A stretch of 44,665 nt of DNA from Purshia tridentata (GCA_003254885.1 QANT01008299.1:1-44665); one strand, 5' to 3'; shown: positions 26,900-38,130, numbered from the stretch's first letter. Numbers and translations are program-made. Notes: a model not told the origin generated them from the letters alone.

Positions 26900-29800
26900 A
26901 TGTGGGCAGCTTCGTGCCTTGCGTCGTGCTGCGCCGCTTGCGCCTGCGATGCGTGCCGAACGGTGGTATCTGGTATTAGCCGCCGGTCTGCAAGGATTGC
27001 ATACTGTGGGCTCTTTGCGCTTTCTCTGATCGTCTCATGGATTCTCCGCGAAGTCGCAGCTCCTCTCATGGAAAAGATTCCCTGTAAGCCACCTTCCGTC
27101 ATTCCAAATATTAGTCTGGTGTTGGTACATATGTATTGGCTTTTGTAAAATAGTTATGTCCTTGTTTTACTCTGAACTAAAATAGTTTGAATGGGTGAAG
27201 AGTCTTGTCTTCATATGGAAGTTTGACTACAGTATACAACTAGATGATGACAGCAGCAATGATATCTAATAACCTCTGGACCTGGAGGAAATTAGAACTC
27301 GTTCATTTCATGGGTTAAGCGGTACATGGTGTTTGGACATGAAAACTGATCTCTTATTGGTTGTTGATGCAGGGATTAATCATTTTCATAAGACACCTAA
27401 CAGGGAGTGGTTCGAAACAGATGCAGTGCTTCGTGTTAGCTTTGGAAATTTTCTCTTCTTCACCATTTTATCAGTTCTAATGATTGGTGTGAAAAATCAG
27501 AAGGATCCCCGTGATGGTTTGCACCATGGTGGATGGATGATGAAAGTTATTTGCTGGTGCCTTTTAGTGATCTTCATGTTTTTCCTACCAAATGAGATTA
27601 TTAGCTTCTATGGTAAGTATCTTTTTTCTGTCAGAAATTTTGTTTTTGTAGTGCATGAAAGTTCTCCTATTTTATTCTTTTAAAGTCCCAATAAATTAGA
27701 TACTAACACTATAACATGATGGATCTGCTTTCAATGCACACTTCAGATTTGTAAAATTATATCTCTAGCAGTTTTTGTTTGTTGTGAGTCTAACAGGAAT
27801 CAGGTGCTAAACCTCAGTACATTTATTGACTTTCTTGATCTAATTACTGCTTCTCTCTCTCTCTCTCTTTCTCTCTCTCTCCATGCGGAGACCAATCATC
27901 TGATGATCTCTTACATTTTGGTCATACAAGTATCGTTACAATGGAGCCTAATGCTTGAATGATTGAAATAATGCAGTTAAATTTTTGTATCCTAACATTG
28001 TGTCTTTGAACATTCTTTTATGGGATCTTTTTTATTTTGAAGAAAATATACGTAGTATATCTCACATTGTTAGCTTGTGTAGAGTATTGCATGCAGGCAA
28101 CATGATATTTTCTTTGTTTACGATAATGATAGAATCTTAAAGATTTAGCACTTACTGCATCTGAACATTCTTATTGGATCATCTTTACTGTAGATAAATG
28201 ATAATGGTGGTGATTTTCTTTTTTACTATTTGTTGGATTAGGAAGACTCTTAGAATATTCAGTCATCATTTTAAATTTTCTATATTATTTTTTGACTCCT
28301 GAAAAATAAACTTCTATTACTGAATCTAAATTGACTTTGAACTTTGAAAAATAACTTCTTGGCTGACATATGTTGAACTTAGATATTAGTAGTTAGGTTA
28401 CTACTCCAACATTGTTCCACATCGTTCTGTGAGTTGGACTGATTATTTTTTGGGCTCTATATCATAGGTTGGTTTTAATTTTCTTTTGTCTAATCAAGGG
28501 TACATAGGTTAGAGCTTAGTCAAGCAGCCAGGGCTTTCTGTATGAGTGTCCAGGCTTTATTCGAGTCATTGTGATCTTATGAAAGGTTTTTGACATGATC
28601 TGTCATGAAGTAGAGAAGATTGGATTGTTATTGGGGATTAATATAATATCCAAATTGAGATTCCTCTGTTAATTCAATTTTAGGAAGCTCTTTTCAATTC
28701 TCTGACTAAAATTGACAGTTAAATATCATGTTTGCAGAGACAATTTCAAAGTTTGGCTCTGGATTTTTTCTTCTTGTACAAGTTGTGCTTTTGTTGGATT
28801 TTGTTCATGGATGGAATGACAAATGGGTTGGATATGATGAGCAGTTCTGGTAGGTTTATTATTTCCTAGTATCTATTATTTATTTCCCCATTTCTACATT
28901 CTTCTCCTGATTTTAACTTACATCTTCATCGTTTGTATAGGTACATTGCTCTTTTTGTTGTTTCTCTTGTTTGTTATTTGGCAACATTCGTCTTCTCTGG
29001 ACTTCTTTTCCATTTGTTCACACCATCTGGACATGACTGTGGGCTCAACACCTTCTTTATTGTCATGACTCTGATGTTTGTGTTCGTTTTTCTTATAGTG
29101 GCACTGCATCCTGCCGTAAGTTTTAGAAATTTTAATGTTCTTTTTTATTATATCCAATGATAATTAGTTAAGCCACAATAACTCTCATACATGCAAGCAA
29201 AAGTACTACTGGGAAAAACAAATTTCTTATGTAAATTGTATGAGGATGATAATGGTGGTTATAATTCAAGGAATTGTTGCATTCTCTATTACTGTCTCTG
29301 TGAGTGCAGTCTAGTTATAGATAGACCAGTGATAGAACATAGTTACTGAACACAAAGAGAATACATTCTGCCCTTGTTTTATTTCCTTTTGTTTTGGTAA
29401 GTGAAAGAAAAAGAGGTAAAGAAGGAGGAGAGTGAGGGAGCAGGAGGAGACATTGTCTTATCTACAGTTAAACTCAAAATGATTTAATAAGTTGACATTT
29501 GTATTAAGAAATTCATTCATGCTTTTTAGATAACATAGTAACTATATTATTAGGTCATCAGTGATGAGGCAACTTGGGTTATTAGCAAGATTTTCATAAA
29601 CTTGGTGGAATCTATTATTTATCTCTTTATTCTGGTGAGAGCAGCATATGAGTCCATCTTAAATTCAGAACGTTACTTCCAGTTAACTTAAAATTGTCTG
29701 TATGCTTCCTAGCTTCTTGGTTGCACAGATGTTTGTATCATAATAACTCTTGTTCGCTCTGATGTTTTCTGAGGACCTTTATGATCTCTTAGTAATCTTT

Positions 29801-30583
29801 TTGATGTTATACAGGTAAGTGGCAGCATTTTGCCAGCATCAGTTATATCTATGTACTGCACATACCTCTGCTACAGTGCACTTGCCAGTGAACCAAGAGA
29901 TTATGAGTGCAATGGTCTTCACAAGCATTCCAAAGCTGTTTCCACCGGCTCCCTTACCCTTGGTTTGATAACCACTGTTCTTTCTGTGGTTTATTCTGCT
30001 GTCCGTGCTGGATCTTCTACAACTCTTCTCTCCCCACCAAGTTCACCTCGTGCAGGTAAGTCTCAACAGACTTTGGCCTTGGCTTGCTTGAAGATGTGCA
30101 ATTTATCTATATTATTTTAGAAAAAACGTGCTTAAAACTGTCCAGTTATGTTTCCTCCGTTTTTTGAACAAATTTCCTTGATGATTATGTAAGTGAGAAA
30201 ATTTTGAGCCTTGAAATATTAACACTGAAAGGCCATGCAGTTTTGCGATGCAAAAAACTGATTCCTTCTTTTGGGAATTGTTCCCTGGTGTAGGTGCTGG
30301 AAAGCCTCTTCTGCCATTGGACAAGACAGAAGTGCATGAAGAAAAAGAGAAGGCCAAGCCAGTTTCATATTCGTATTCGTTTTTCCACATCATCTTCTCT
30401 CTTGCTAGCATGTATTCTGCAATGCTTCTAACAGGGTGGTCAACCTCAGTTGGGGAGAGTGGGAAGTTGGTTGACGTGGGGTGGCCATCTGTGTGGGTGA
30501 GGATCGTGACTAGTTGGGCAACTGCAGGTCTGTACATCTGGTCTCTTATGGCTCCTATTCTGTTCCCTGAGAGGGAATTCTGA
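26900..30583 (+). CDS. Serine incorporator (SERINC/TMS1 family) membrane protein
   Basis: Six coding exons give 413 aa: 26900-27083, 27373-27612, 28738-28849, 28941-29115, 29815-30055, 30294-30583. All borders are GT-AG and in phase, and the stop is at 30581-30583. Family features: Cys-rich N terminus (six Cys in residues 6-19), many membrane spans (about ten), NREWFETDAVLRVSFGN, the QVVLLLDFVHGWND segment, and ASEPRDYECNGLHKH followed by a Ser/Pro-rich cytosolic loop. Known for the family: multispan endomembrane proteins linked to serine-derived lipids; the plant role is not settled. A 5'UTR intron is likely (donor near 26560, acceptor near 26865). The same gene's 3' half occurs as broken copies at 34735-34833, 36115-36763, 36869-37140, 39038-39380 and 43105-43328. 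This copy is the only intact one. Confidence 0.95.
27854..27884. repeat. (CT)n microsatellite in SERINC intron 2
   Basis: This is a CT run with one TTTC interruption, in a long pyrimidine-rich intron. Confidence 0.85.
28380..28480 (+). promoter_or_regulatory. snRNA-type USE plus TATA arrangement, or LTR relic, in SERINC intron 2
   Basis: GTTCCACATCG (28414-28424) matches the plant snRNA upstream sequence element RTCCCACATCG at 10 of 11 positions. TATATCA (28458-28464) follows after 33 nt, the spacing known for RNA polymerase II snRNA genes. No snRNA body is recognisable downstream. Many plant LTRs also contain a CCACATCG-plus-TATA segment, so a solo-LTR remnant is an equal reading. Confidence 0.3.
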
Positions 30584-31666
30584 ACAACCCTGCCACCACC
30601 AAACTAGATATACTTATTCTGTGTGTGCTTCCATATTGTACTTAAATTTGTAAATAGGATGGTTTGTGTTGACTTTTGGAATAACCAATTAATATGTGTT
30701 CGGAAAAAGTACATGTTATGAAATATGAACTATAATAATGTCAATTGGTTATATTCCAAAAAGTTTCTGTCATTGACTTTCATATTTCAAAGACTTGGCA
30801 AAGGTAATAAATGAATGCGACGCAAACGGCATTTTTCTCGTCCCTTCTAAAGCAGGCATCATCCCTTCTTTTTTTCTTTTATTTTATTGTTATGAACAAT
30901 TATCTTAGAATCTAGCAAAATCGCCCGAGGAACTTTTAAGGATGTTTTCATTGCTTTGCATACCAAATTCGGTTGAGGAACCTTGGCTTTTTTTTTTTTA
31001 TACCTTGAGAAGTGTTTGGGATCTTAAATTTTTACCAGGGAACTGCGACTAGTAGCAAGCCCAAGTATTTAAAGCACCAATTTTTTTTTTTTTAAAAAAA
31101 GGACAACTTGAAAAACAAAAATAATGATGTGAATATACATGAAAGGTCAAGGCCCATATTTTTATAATGTGAATGTACATGCAAGTGAAATCTCAAGATC
31201 AGGCTTGACTAGTAGTACTCGTGGGTGTCAAGAAAGAAATTGCATTCAAGACTAGCAATCTTAATTCAAGTTGTTCAAAGAGTGCTGAAGATGTTTGGTA
31301 TAATGTACAATCGAAGGAGGCCAACACATGAGAGACATTAATTGGTTGGTTTGGGAGTGAAAATTGAGAAAGAAGAAAAAGATTTTGAAGGGGGAAAAGG
31401 AAAAGTAAGGAATAAATTAGTGTGAAAGTAAAAGAAAGAATTTGAAGCAAACAATGTTCTTCCTATGATCCATTAGAAAATTCCTTCCTTGGTACTAGCT
31501 AAACCCTTGTGTAATAATGCTTAAACTGCCTTACAAGAATTCTTCAATCTCAACATATAAAGCTGGTTGTGGGGAAGAGCTCTAGCCCTATAAACCACAT
31601 TATCTTCCCTACTTTTGTCATTTGCATACATATTGTAAACATTTCGATCAATTTCAAACCTCAAGA
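30584..31666. other. Spacer between SERINC and first NLR; SERINC 3'UTR and NLR promoter
   Basis: The first 200 bases are the SERINC 3' flank. It contains an inverted pair (CTTTTGGAATAACCAATT near 30676 and AATTGGTTATATTCCAAAAAG near 30742). Parts of this flank recur near 38513 and 43300. The right end has the TATA box of the NLR. No gene is seen between. Confidence 0.6.
31555..31562 (+). promoter_or_regulatory. Putative TATA box of NLR copy 1
   Basis: ATATAAAG lies about 105 bp upstream of the start codon. NLR copies 2 and 3 have a similar TATATAAAG at 126 and 98 bp. Confidence 0.5.
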
Positions 31667-34546
31667 ATGGCTGAAACATTCGTTTCCCCACTTCTAGAAC
31701 AGCTAGTTTCCATCATCCGTGAACAAGTAGAACAAGAGGTGAGACTTGTCGTGAATGTTAAGAAAGAAGTTTCAAATCTCACCCGCAATCTCCAAGCTAT
31801 TCAAGATGTGATCGAGGATGCAGAGGAGAGACAAGTGCACGAGGTCAGCGTCAGGCGGTGGCTGCATGATCTGAAAGAAGTATCCTACGAGATGGACGAC
31901 GTGTTAGATGAGTGGAACACTGAAGTTCTGAAACAAAAAATCAAGAAACAAGAAGGTGATGAAAATGCTATTGTTACTAAGAAGAAGGTATGTTTCCCCC
32001 TTCTATCCCATTGCTTTTGCTTTCGCCAAGTCAATCAGATAATTCTACGTCATGACATAGCTTTGAAGATAAAAGAACTAGATGGAAAGTTGGCTTTGAT
32101 TTCTAATGAAAGAAAACTTTATAATTTTCAATTCATAGAAAGACGCAGTAAACAACTTGAACGACAAATAACTTCTTCTCTTGTCGATATATCATCATTT
32201 GGTCGAGATGTTGAAAAGAACTCTCTAGTAAGTAAGTTGGTCAGTGAGAGTAGTCAAGAAGAGAGAAACCTCCTTATCATCCCTATTGTAGGGATGGGAG
32301 GAATTGGAAAGACACATCTTTCCCAACTAGCCTATAATGATGAAGAGGTGAAGACTCATTTTGATTTGAGAATTTGGGTATGTGTCTCAGACCCTTTTGA
32401 CGAGATCAAAATTGCTAAAGCTATTGTTGAAAGTATTAATAAGCATAATGCCCCAGATTCAAAAGAGTTGCAAACTTTTGTGGAATGTATATATGAATCT
32501 ATTAAGGGAAAGAAATTTCTCCTTGTTTTGGATGATGTGTGGAATCCAAAACATAGTCAATGGGAAGAACTAATAAAACCTCTTCGTATTGGAGGTATAG
32601 GCAGTAGAATATTGGTGACCACACGAAAGGAGGAGGTTGCAAACATGATGGGAGCAACCCCTCATATCATTCGTTTGAAGGAATTAAGTGAAGAATATTG
32701 TCGGTCATTGTTCTTTCACATTGCATTCTGTGGTAGGGAAACAAACGAGTCTAAAATATTTGAAGCTGTTGGTAATGATCTTGTGAAAAAGTGTAAGGGT
32801 TTGCCTCTTGCTGCAAAAACTTTAGGAAGTCTCATGCGTGGTAAGAACACAATGAAAGAATGGCAAAGTGTTTTGAATAGTAAGATATGGGAATTAAAAG
32901 AGTTTGAACAAGAGGTTTTTCAACCGTTATTATTAAGTTATTATGATTTGACCTCAATGATTAGACGTTGTCTTTTATATTGTGTTATTTTTCCAAAAGA
33001 TTATGAGATTGATAAAGATGATTTAATTAAGTTGTGGATGTCACAAGATTATTTGAATGTTAAGGGAAACAAAGAAGAAAAGGAAATGATAGGTCAAACA
33101 TATTTTAATGACTTAGTAATACGGTGTTTCTTCCAAGATTTTGAATATGACGATGTCGGAAATATAATAAAATGCAAAATGCATGACATTGTACATGACT
33201 TTGTGCAATATTTAACCAAGAACGAATTCTCTAGTATGGAAATTAAGGGTGCTAGTGAGAGAGTGGATGTGCCGGATCACAATGTTCGTCATTTGACTTT
33301 AATGTTTGCACCTGAAGGTCAATTTTCCATTTCTTTCAACAATTACAAAGGATTACGTACCCTTACAACATTTGATTCGGAAATTACTACTATTGCCCCA
33401 GAGGTAATTTCTCAATTGAAAAGCCTTAGGACATTAAATTTGCGTGGTAACCTCCTCAAAGAAATTCCAAAAGAGATTGGTGCATTGATACATTTGAGAT
33501 ATCTTGATTTATCTGAGAATTATGAGTTGAAGGAATTACCTGATGCTATTTGTAATTTATACAATTTGCAAACCCTGCGAATTAGTGGTTGCAAGAATTT
33601 GGAGAAAGCTCCCGAGGGTATGGAAAGGCTAATTAACTTAAGGCATCTTCATGTTATGGGCTCTTGGGCCCTAAAGTTAAAGGGGATCGGGAGATTAACA
33701 AGTCTGCGAACGGTAGATGAGTTTCATGTGTGTGCGGATAATGAAGGAGGATTGAAGTTAGAAGATTTGAAAAACTTGGATCACCTTCAAGGGCGTCTTC
33801 AGATTAGACACATAGGGTGTACTGAAGATGCGAGTAAGGCTGAGAAAGCACAATTGGTGAATAAGAAAGACCTCCTTCATTTGGAACTGGATTTCGGATG
33901 TGGCTGCGCACATTGTGGTAACATAGAGCATAAAAACAATGGAGAAATACTGAATGCCTTACGACCACATCCAGCTTTGGAATCTTTAAAAATCAGCAAT
34001 TGTAGAAACACGAAATCGTCTCCCAGTTGGCTGATGTCTTTACAAAACTTGAGAAACCTCTGTTTGGCAGGGTTCGACATCACATTTTTGCCTGCTTTGG
34101 GGAAATTGTCATCCCTGGAATCTCTGGAAATTTGGAGCTGTGAAAAGATTCGAAAGATAGGAATGGAGTTTTTGGGAATAATAGACAACACGCATACATC
34201 ACCATTAGAATTAAAATCATCAGAGTCACATATTGTGTTCCCCAAATTGAAACGACTCGGATTCAACTGCATGGATGATTGGGAAGAGTGGGAAGGAGTG
34301 GAAGGATGGAGGGAAGATCAGATTACAATAATGCCCTCCCTCTCTCACCTGGAATTTTTTGAATGTAGAAAGCTAGAAACACTGCCCAACTTCCTGCGGA
34401 AGACACCACTACAGGAATTGTGCATCAAGTTCTCTCCAATTCTTGAAGAATTTTGCCAAAAAGGAGGTAAGGAGTGGGACAAGATTTCTCACACCCCAAT
34501 GATGGATATTGGATCCAGAATCAGGTGGATATTGGGTTTCCCGTAA
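31667..34546 (+). CDS. CC-NB-LRR disease-resistance protein (RGA-type), NLR copy 1, intact
   Basis: This is an intronless 959-aa frame. I start at MAETFVSP (31667), because copies 2 and 3 start at the same MAE position; a Met 15 codons upstream is not conserved. The coiled coil is at 1-135 with the EDVID-like YEMDDVLDEW (74-83). NB-ARC motifs: P-loop GMGGIGKTH (209-217), RNBS-A FDLRIWVCVSDPFD (232-245), kinase-2 KKFLLVLDDVWN (282-293), RNBS-B GSRILVTTR (312-320), GLPL (378-381), RNBS-D region CLLYCVIFPKDYEID (435-449) and MHD at 505-507. LRRs run from about 560 to 940. It would act as an intracellular sensor of pathogen effectors; the effector is unknown. Oddity: His follows GKT where Thr is usual, though the Walker A Lys215 and Thr216 remain. 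It is flanked by SERINC (upstream) and SERINC relics (downstream). Confidence 0.93.
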   Translation: MAETFVSPLLEQLVSIIREQVEQEVRLVVNVKKEVSNLTRNLQAIQDVIEDAEERQVHEVSVRRWLHDLKEVSYEMDDVLDEWNTEVLKQKIKKQEGDENAIVTKKKVCFPLLSHCFCFRQVNQIILRHDIALKIKELDGKLALISNERKLYNFQFIERRSKQLERQITSSLVDISSFGRDVEKNSLVSKLVSESSQEERNLLIIPIVGMGGIGKTHLSQLAYNDEEVKTHFDLRIWVCVSDPFDEIKIAKAIVESINKHNAPDSKELQTFVECIYESIKGKKFLLVLDDVWNPKHSQWEELIKPLRIGGIGSRILVTTRKEEVANMMGATPHIIRLKELSEEYCRSLFFHIAFCGRETNESKIFEAVGNDLVKKCKGLPLAAKTLGSLMRGKNTMKEWQSVLNSKIWELKEFEQEVFQPLLLSYYDLTSMIRRCLLYCVIFPKDYEIDKDDLIKLWMSQDYLNVKGNKEEKEMIGQTYFNDLVIRCFFQDFEYDDVGNIIKCKMHDIVHDFVQYLTKNEFSSMEIKGASERVDVPDHNVRHLTLMFAPEGQFSISFNNYKGLRTLTTFDSEITTIAPEVISQLKSLRTLNLRGNLLKEIPKEIGALIHLRYLDLSENYELKELPDAICNLYNLQTLRISGCKNLEKAPEGMERLINLRHLHVMGSWALKLKGIGRLTSLRTVDEFHVCADNEGGLKLEDLKNLDHLQGRLQIRHIGCTEDASKAEKAQLVNKKDLLHLELDFGCGCAHCGNIEHKNNGEILNALRPHPALESLKISNCRNTKSSPSWLMSLQNLRNLCLAGFDITFLPALGKLSSLESLEIWSCEKIRKIGMEFLGIIDNTHTSPLELKSSESHIVFPKLKRLGFNCMDDWEEWEGVEGWREDQITIMPSLSHLEFFECRKLETLPNFLRKTPLQELCIKFSPILEEFCQKGGKEWDKISHTPMMDIGSRIRWILGFP

Positions 34547-34734
34547 CACAGACGCAAGACAGATGAATCCTCATCAGAGCTTTGCATCTTGGGTGAGTGA
34601 GGAGCTCTGGCAATCTCCAACCATTATCATCCAGCTCTACTCTTCTTGTAAGTAAACTCTTATTTATTTATCTAACGGTATCATTTCATTTTACCAAAGA
34701 AGCAATGTCACAAGTATCCTTAGTCAGCTCTACT

Positions 34735-34833
34735 CTTTTGCTATATATGCAAGAAACTGACATTCCTTTTGGAAATTGATTCCCTGGTGAAGGTATTGGA
34801 AAGTCTCCACTTCCATTGGACAAGACAAAACAG
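34735..34833 (+). pseudogene. SERINC relic A (intron 5 end + exon 6 start)
   Basis: CTTTTG...GCAAGAAACTGA, then TTGATTCCCTGGTGAAGGTA and CCATTGGACAAGACA, match the SERINC stretch about 30241-30330. It is flanked by two copies of TCTTCTTGTAAGTAAACTCT (34640 and 34850), as if inserted into an NLR 3' flank with local duplication. The copy is too short and broken to code. Confidence 0.75.
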
Positions 34834-35057
34834 CTTCTACTAGATCTTCTTGTAAGTAAACTCTCTATGTATTTTATCCAAATATTCATATATTCAGATA
34901 TTCATTGTATTCGAAATTCATCATTTCTTTTCAGCTTGTTTCTCTTATGGATGTCTGAGGGTACTGGTTGCTGGTTGCTGGTTTCAGCCATCCATATAAA
35001 CTGCACCTGTCACCTGTCTTTACAATTCCAACTCGATTACTTCTAGAAACAAGTAAG

Positions 35058-35360
35058 TGCAGAGCTATAACATGTAAAAATCTAATAATCACTCATCCAT
35101 GCATCCACAATTTACTTATTTGGAACTCAGAAAGGAGCCTTAATGCAGGAAATGATTGTTAATGGTCATGAAAAGTGCACAAAAGTTGCAAGCCTCAAAG
35201 TAGTGACGGTTTGGCTTCCCAAGACAATGGGACCCTCAAGTACTATTTATGTTCTGCATAATTTTTCAGATACGAAGTTTCAAATAAATCTTTAGGTAGT
35301 TAGGAATTGATTATTTTCTTTTAATTCTGGTTGTAGGCAAGTCCTCTAAATATGTATCTA
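35058..35360 (+). repeat. NLR 3'-flank block, copy A
   Basis: It shares GCAGGAAATGATTGTTA, AAGTACTATTTA and GGAATTGATTATTTTCTTTT with the block at 42700-43010, and more weakly with 35785-36112 and 38030-38130. Confidence 0.75.
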
Positions 35361-35644
35361 TTGTATGCGAAAATCACAGCAAGATAATGTACAGCTGTAT
35401 TTTCTGAAGAAGATATAATCATAGCTTTCCTTTTATATTTTATTCATATTATTGAATTTCAGATACTTTGTTCATAATGCATTGTATAAATTTGTTCTCA
35501 TTCCTGAATAAACTTATTAATAATAACAATAACAACAACATTAATAGCAACCATAGTATCTGTGCATTGTCTGTCAGTGAAAAAATACAATTTTTTTACG
35601 CATCCAGATTTTGTAATGTTAAACATCCGAATTTTAACTATTTT

Positions 35645-35705
35645 CCAGGTCAAAGTGAAAAGAGATGACTGGACAACCATCTCACATAACCCAATCATCA
35701 AGGAA
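35645..35705 (+). pseudogene. NLR C-terminal relic
   Basis: The frame reads VKVKRDDWTTISHNPIIKEY, which resembles the end of RGA-type NLRs; copy 1 ends with GGKEWDKISHTPMM in the same place. The CAG before it could be a splice acceptor or chance. No other part of an NLR is attached. Confidence 0.5.
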
Positions 35706-35784
35706 TATGGATGCATATCTTACGGAAAATGTGAGGGTTTCTGCAGGGGTTCAACTATTAAAAGAGAGTTACAGTGACTCTTCC

Positions 35785-36112
35785 AATATGTAAGATTTAT
35801 AATCACTCTTCCATACATCCACACTTTAAGTCTCTGGAGCTATAAGCAAATTAAGTTGGTCATAGAAGATAATTATATGCATAAAGTGCTAATTTATCGT
35901 CATGAAAAGTGTAAAAAAGATTGCAAGCACGCTTCTGCATACAAAATTGGGAGGTCAGGGTTCAAAGTTGTGATGGCTGGGCTCCCTGAGGACAAGATTA
36001 CCCTTGGGTACTGTTTATGTTCTGCAGAAGTTTCAGACACAAAAATTTTAAATAAATCTTTAGGTTATAAGTGTGGAATTGATTATAAGTTTCTTTCAAT
36101 CCAGGTTATAGA
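35785..36112 (+). repeat. NLR 3'-flank block, copy B
   Basis: AATCACTCTTCCATACATCC, CGTCATGAAAAGTG, GTACTGTTTATGTTCTGCA and AAATAAATCTTTAGGT match copy A in order. It runs straight into SERINC exon 5 sequence at about 36115. Confidence 0.65.
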
Positions 36113-36114
36113 AG

Positions 36115-36763
36115 ATTATCTCTGCTACAAGGCACTTGCAAATGAAACATGGGAGTACGAGTGTAATGGTCTTCATAAGCATTCGAATTAATGTTGTTTC
36201 CATCGGGATCCGACCTTTTGATCTGCTTAACACTGTTCTGTCTCTTGTTTAGTACACGGTCCATACTAGATCTTCATTCTATCCCCACCAAGTTCACTTG
36301 TTACAGGTGAGTCTTTGACAGAACCTTTAGAATTTTTGTCTTGTTTGAATGTGCATGTCTACTCTACCAAAGACAATGTGCTTAAAACTGTTATACAATT
36401 TGTCTTGCTTTTGGAACAATTGCCTTCAATTTCGTTTGCATGAGAACACTTTGAGTGGGGAACATGTTAACATTGAACGGCGGCTATCCTGTTTTGCTGT
36501 ATATGCAAAAAACTGACTTTCCTTTTGGAAATTGACTCCCTGGTGAAGGTCTTGGAAAGCCTTCGCTTCCATTGGAAAAGACAAACGAGTATGAAGAAAA
36601 AGAGAAGGACAAGTAACCAGTAACATCCTCGATCTTCTCTCTTGCTAGTATGCATTCAGAAATCCCTCAGGCAGTTGGGGATTGGATATAGGGAAATTAT
36701 TTTTTGGTGGGGTGGCCATTTGTGTGGTTGATGATTGCGACTAGTTGGGCAACTGCAGCTCTG
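36115..36763 (+). pseudogene. SERINC relic B (exon 5, intron 5, exon 6)
   Basis: CTCTGCTACAAGGCACTTGC and GTGTAATGGTCTTCA correspond to SERINC exon 5 (YLCYSALASEPRDYECNGLH). A stop follows at once (HSN then TAA). The exon 5 end, the GTGAGTCTT donor region and intron 5 are still alignable (36283-36540). Exon 6 then reads CCATTGGAAAAGACA and GACTAGTTGGGCAACTGCAG with deletions and stops. This is the longest relic. Confidence 0.85.
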
Positions 36764-36868
36764 ACAGTGAAGTCAAGGAACCTACACTACAACATATATC
36801 ACTGGAAGGAGCAATTTCGTATAGAAAAAACTAGTTGCCAATGATGGATTATTCTCAAGTTCCCTGGT

Positions 36869-37140
36869 GACATTCCTTTTCTGGAAATTTATTCCTGTGT
36901 GAAGGTGGCTATTTGCAGTAAGTAGTAACCATTGGACAAGACAAGGCAGAAGAAAGCATGAAGAAAATATGGTAGCCGTTGTTCCACATCATCTTCATTC
37001 TTGCTAGTAAGTATTTGGAAATGCTTCGGCGGATAAGCTGGTCAAGCTTAGTTGGGCAACTGCAGGCTCTGCACAAGATGTAGTCTCTTGTGGTTCTTAT
37101 TCTATTCATTGAGAGCGAATTCCGAACCCTGCCTCCACCA
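36869..37140 (+). pseudogene. SERINC relic C (exon 6)
   Basis: ACCATTGGACAAGACAAGGC, TTCCACATCATCTTC, TTGGGCAACTGCAGG, TTGAGAGCGAATTC and CGAACCCTGCC follow exon 6 of the intact gene in order, with indels. The end of the coding sequence (EREF stop) is recognisable but out of frame with the rest. Confidence 0.8.
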
Positions 37141-37561
37141 TCTGGCCTCTGTGCTTGCCTCTGGTTTTATTCCCTTTATTTTTCTATGTTTTCTTCTCTT
37201 TCTGGTTTGGTAGCTTTTTCCTCCTGTTTGTTTTTTCAGTCTTTTGGTTTTGGCAATGGGCTGGGTGCCATCCCCCCATAGCTCCCTTTCCCTGTATTAA
37301 TGTTGTGACTAAATTTAGTAGTCATCAAATCTAATTCTCTAATTCTTTATTCTATTTTATCTATTTCCAAGATTTGGCTTACCCACTAATTGTGTCAATT
37401 TCAATCTTTTCTCTGTCCTAGTCAGTTGCTAGTTGTTAAGACAATACGTCTGTAATTGATATTGGATATTGGATATGCTTTCAACAATCGTTTTGGTGTA
37501 GACCAGAGGTGAGACCATGCCTATATATGCTATGAGAATAAACCTATGAGACTCTGCCAAT

Positions 37562-37700
37562 ATGGCCTATTGATCCATTGGTTTGTTTCTACTGTGCCTG
37601 GCGTACTGATTTCTTTCAACTACAATTCTATGAGACTAAATATGATAAGGCACCCACAACATCAATGCTGTACAGCACCAGAGAATTCTCATCAAATTGT
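37562..37700 (+). repeat. Spacer repeat copy 1 (partner 39905-40010)
   Basis: GGCCTATTGAT, TTTCAACTACAAT, AAGGCACCCACAACATC and AGCACCA-AGAATTCT occur in the same order in both places. A weaker echo lies near 37850. Confidence 0.7.
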
Positions 37701-38029
37701 TGTTCACCTTCCTCATTTAAAAGGCACAAAGAATTTAATTTCTTGTACCATCTAGATATTGAGAAATAAGCATTAACCCTGGTGTTGGGTCCTGTCTCTG
37801 TTCAATTGTTAATATCTACTTTGCTCTCTTCTCTTTGAGCAACAATTCTATTACAAGGCACCTAAAACATTGCCGACATGGTAACAATGACATCCAAAGT
37901 ATATTTAGCCAGCAAAATTTTTCAAAAATGAAAAAGGAATATATATAGTGGACAAACAATAGTTTTAAAGGGATGCTGTTTTTATGAAGCAATGTCTACG
38001 CACTAGACTTACTAGGCAGAATTTGCCAT

Positions 38030-38130
38030 ATATGAAATTTCAAATAAATTATTAGGTAATTATGAATTTGATCATTTTCTTTTAATTCGGGTTATAGTCT
38101 TATAGACAAGTCCTCTAAATATGTATCAAT
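38030..38130 (+). repeat. NLR 3'-flank block, copy C (partial)
   Basis: GAAATTTCAAATAAATTATT and AAGTCCTCTAAATATGTATC match copy A (35277-35360). Confidence 0.7.

Noticed and set aside
31985..32035. Intron in NLR copy 1 at the AAG|GTATGT site
   Set aside because: The donor looks good, but the frame stays open through it, the encoded CFPLL...CFCF segment is typical of RGA-type NLRs, and nearby acceptors would give an intron that is too short.
36115..36763. Second functional SERINC gene
   Set aside because: The N-terminal two thirds are absent, a stop follows directly after the ECNGLHKH segment, and exon 6 is broken.
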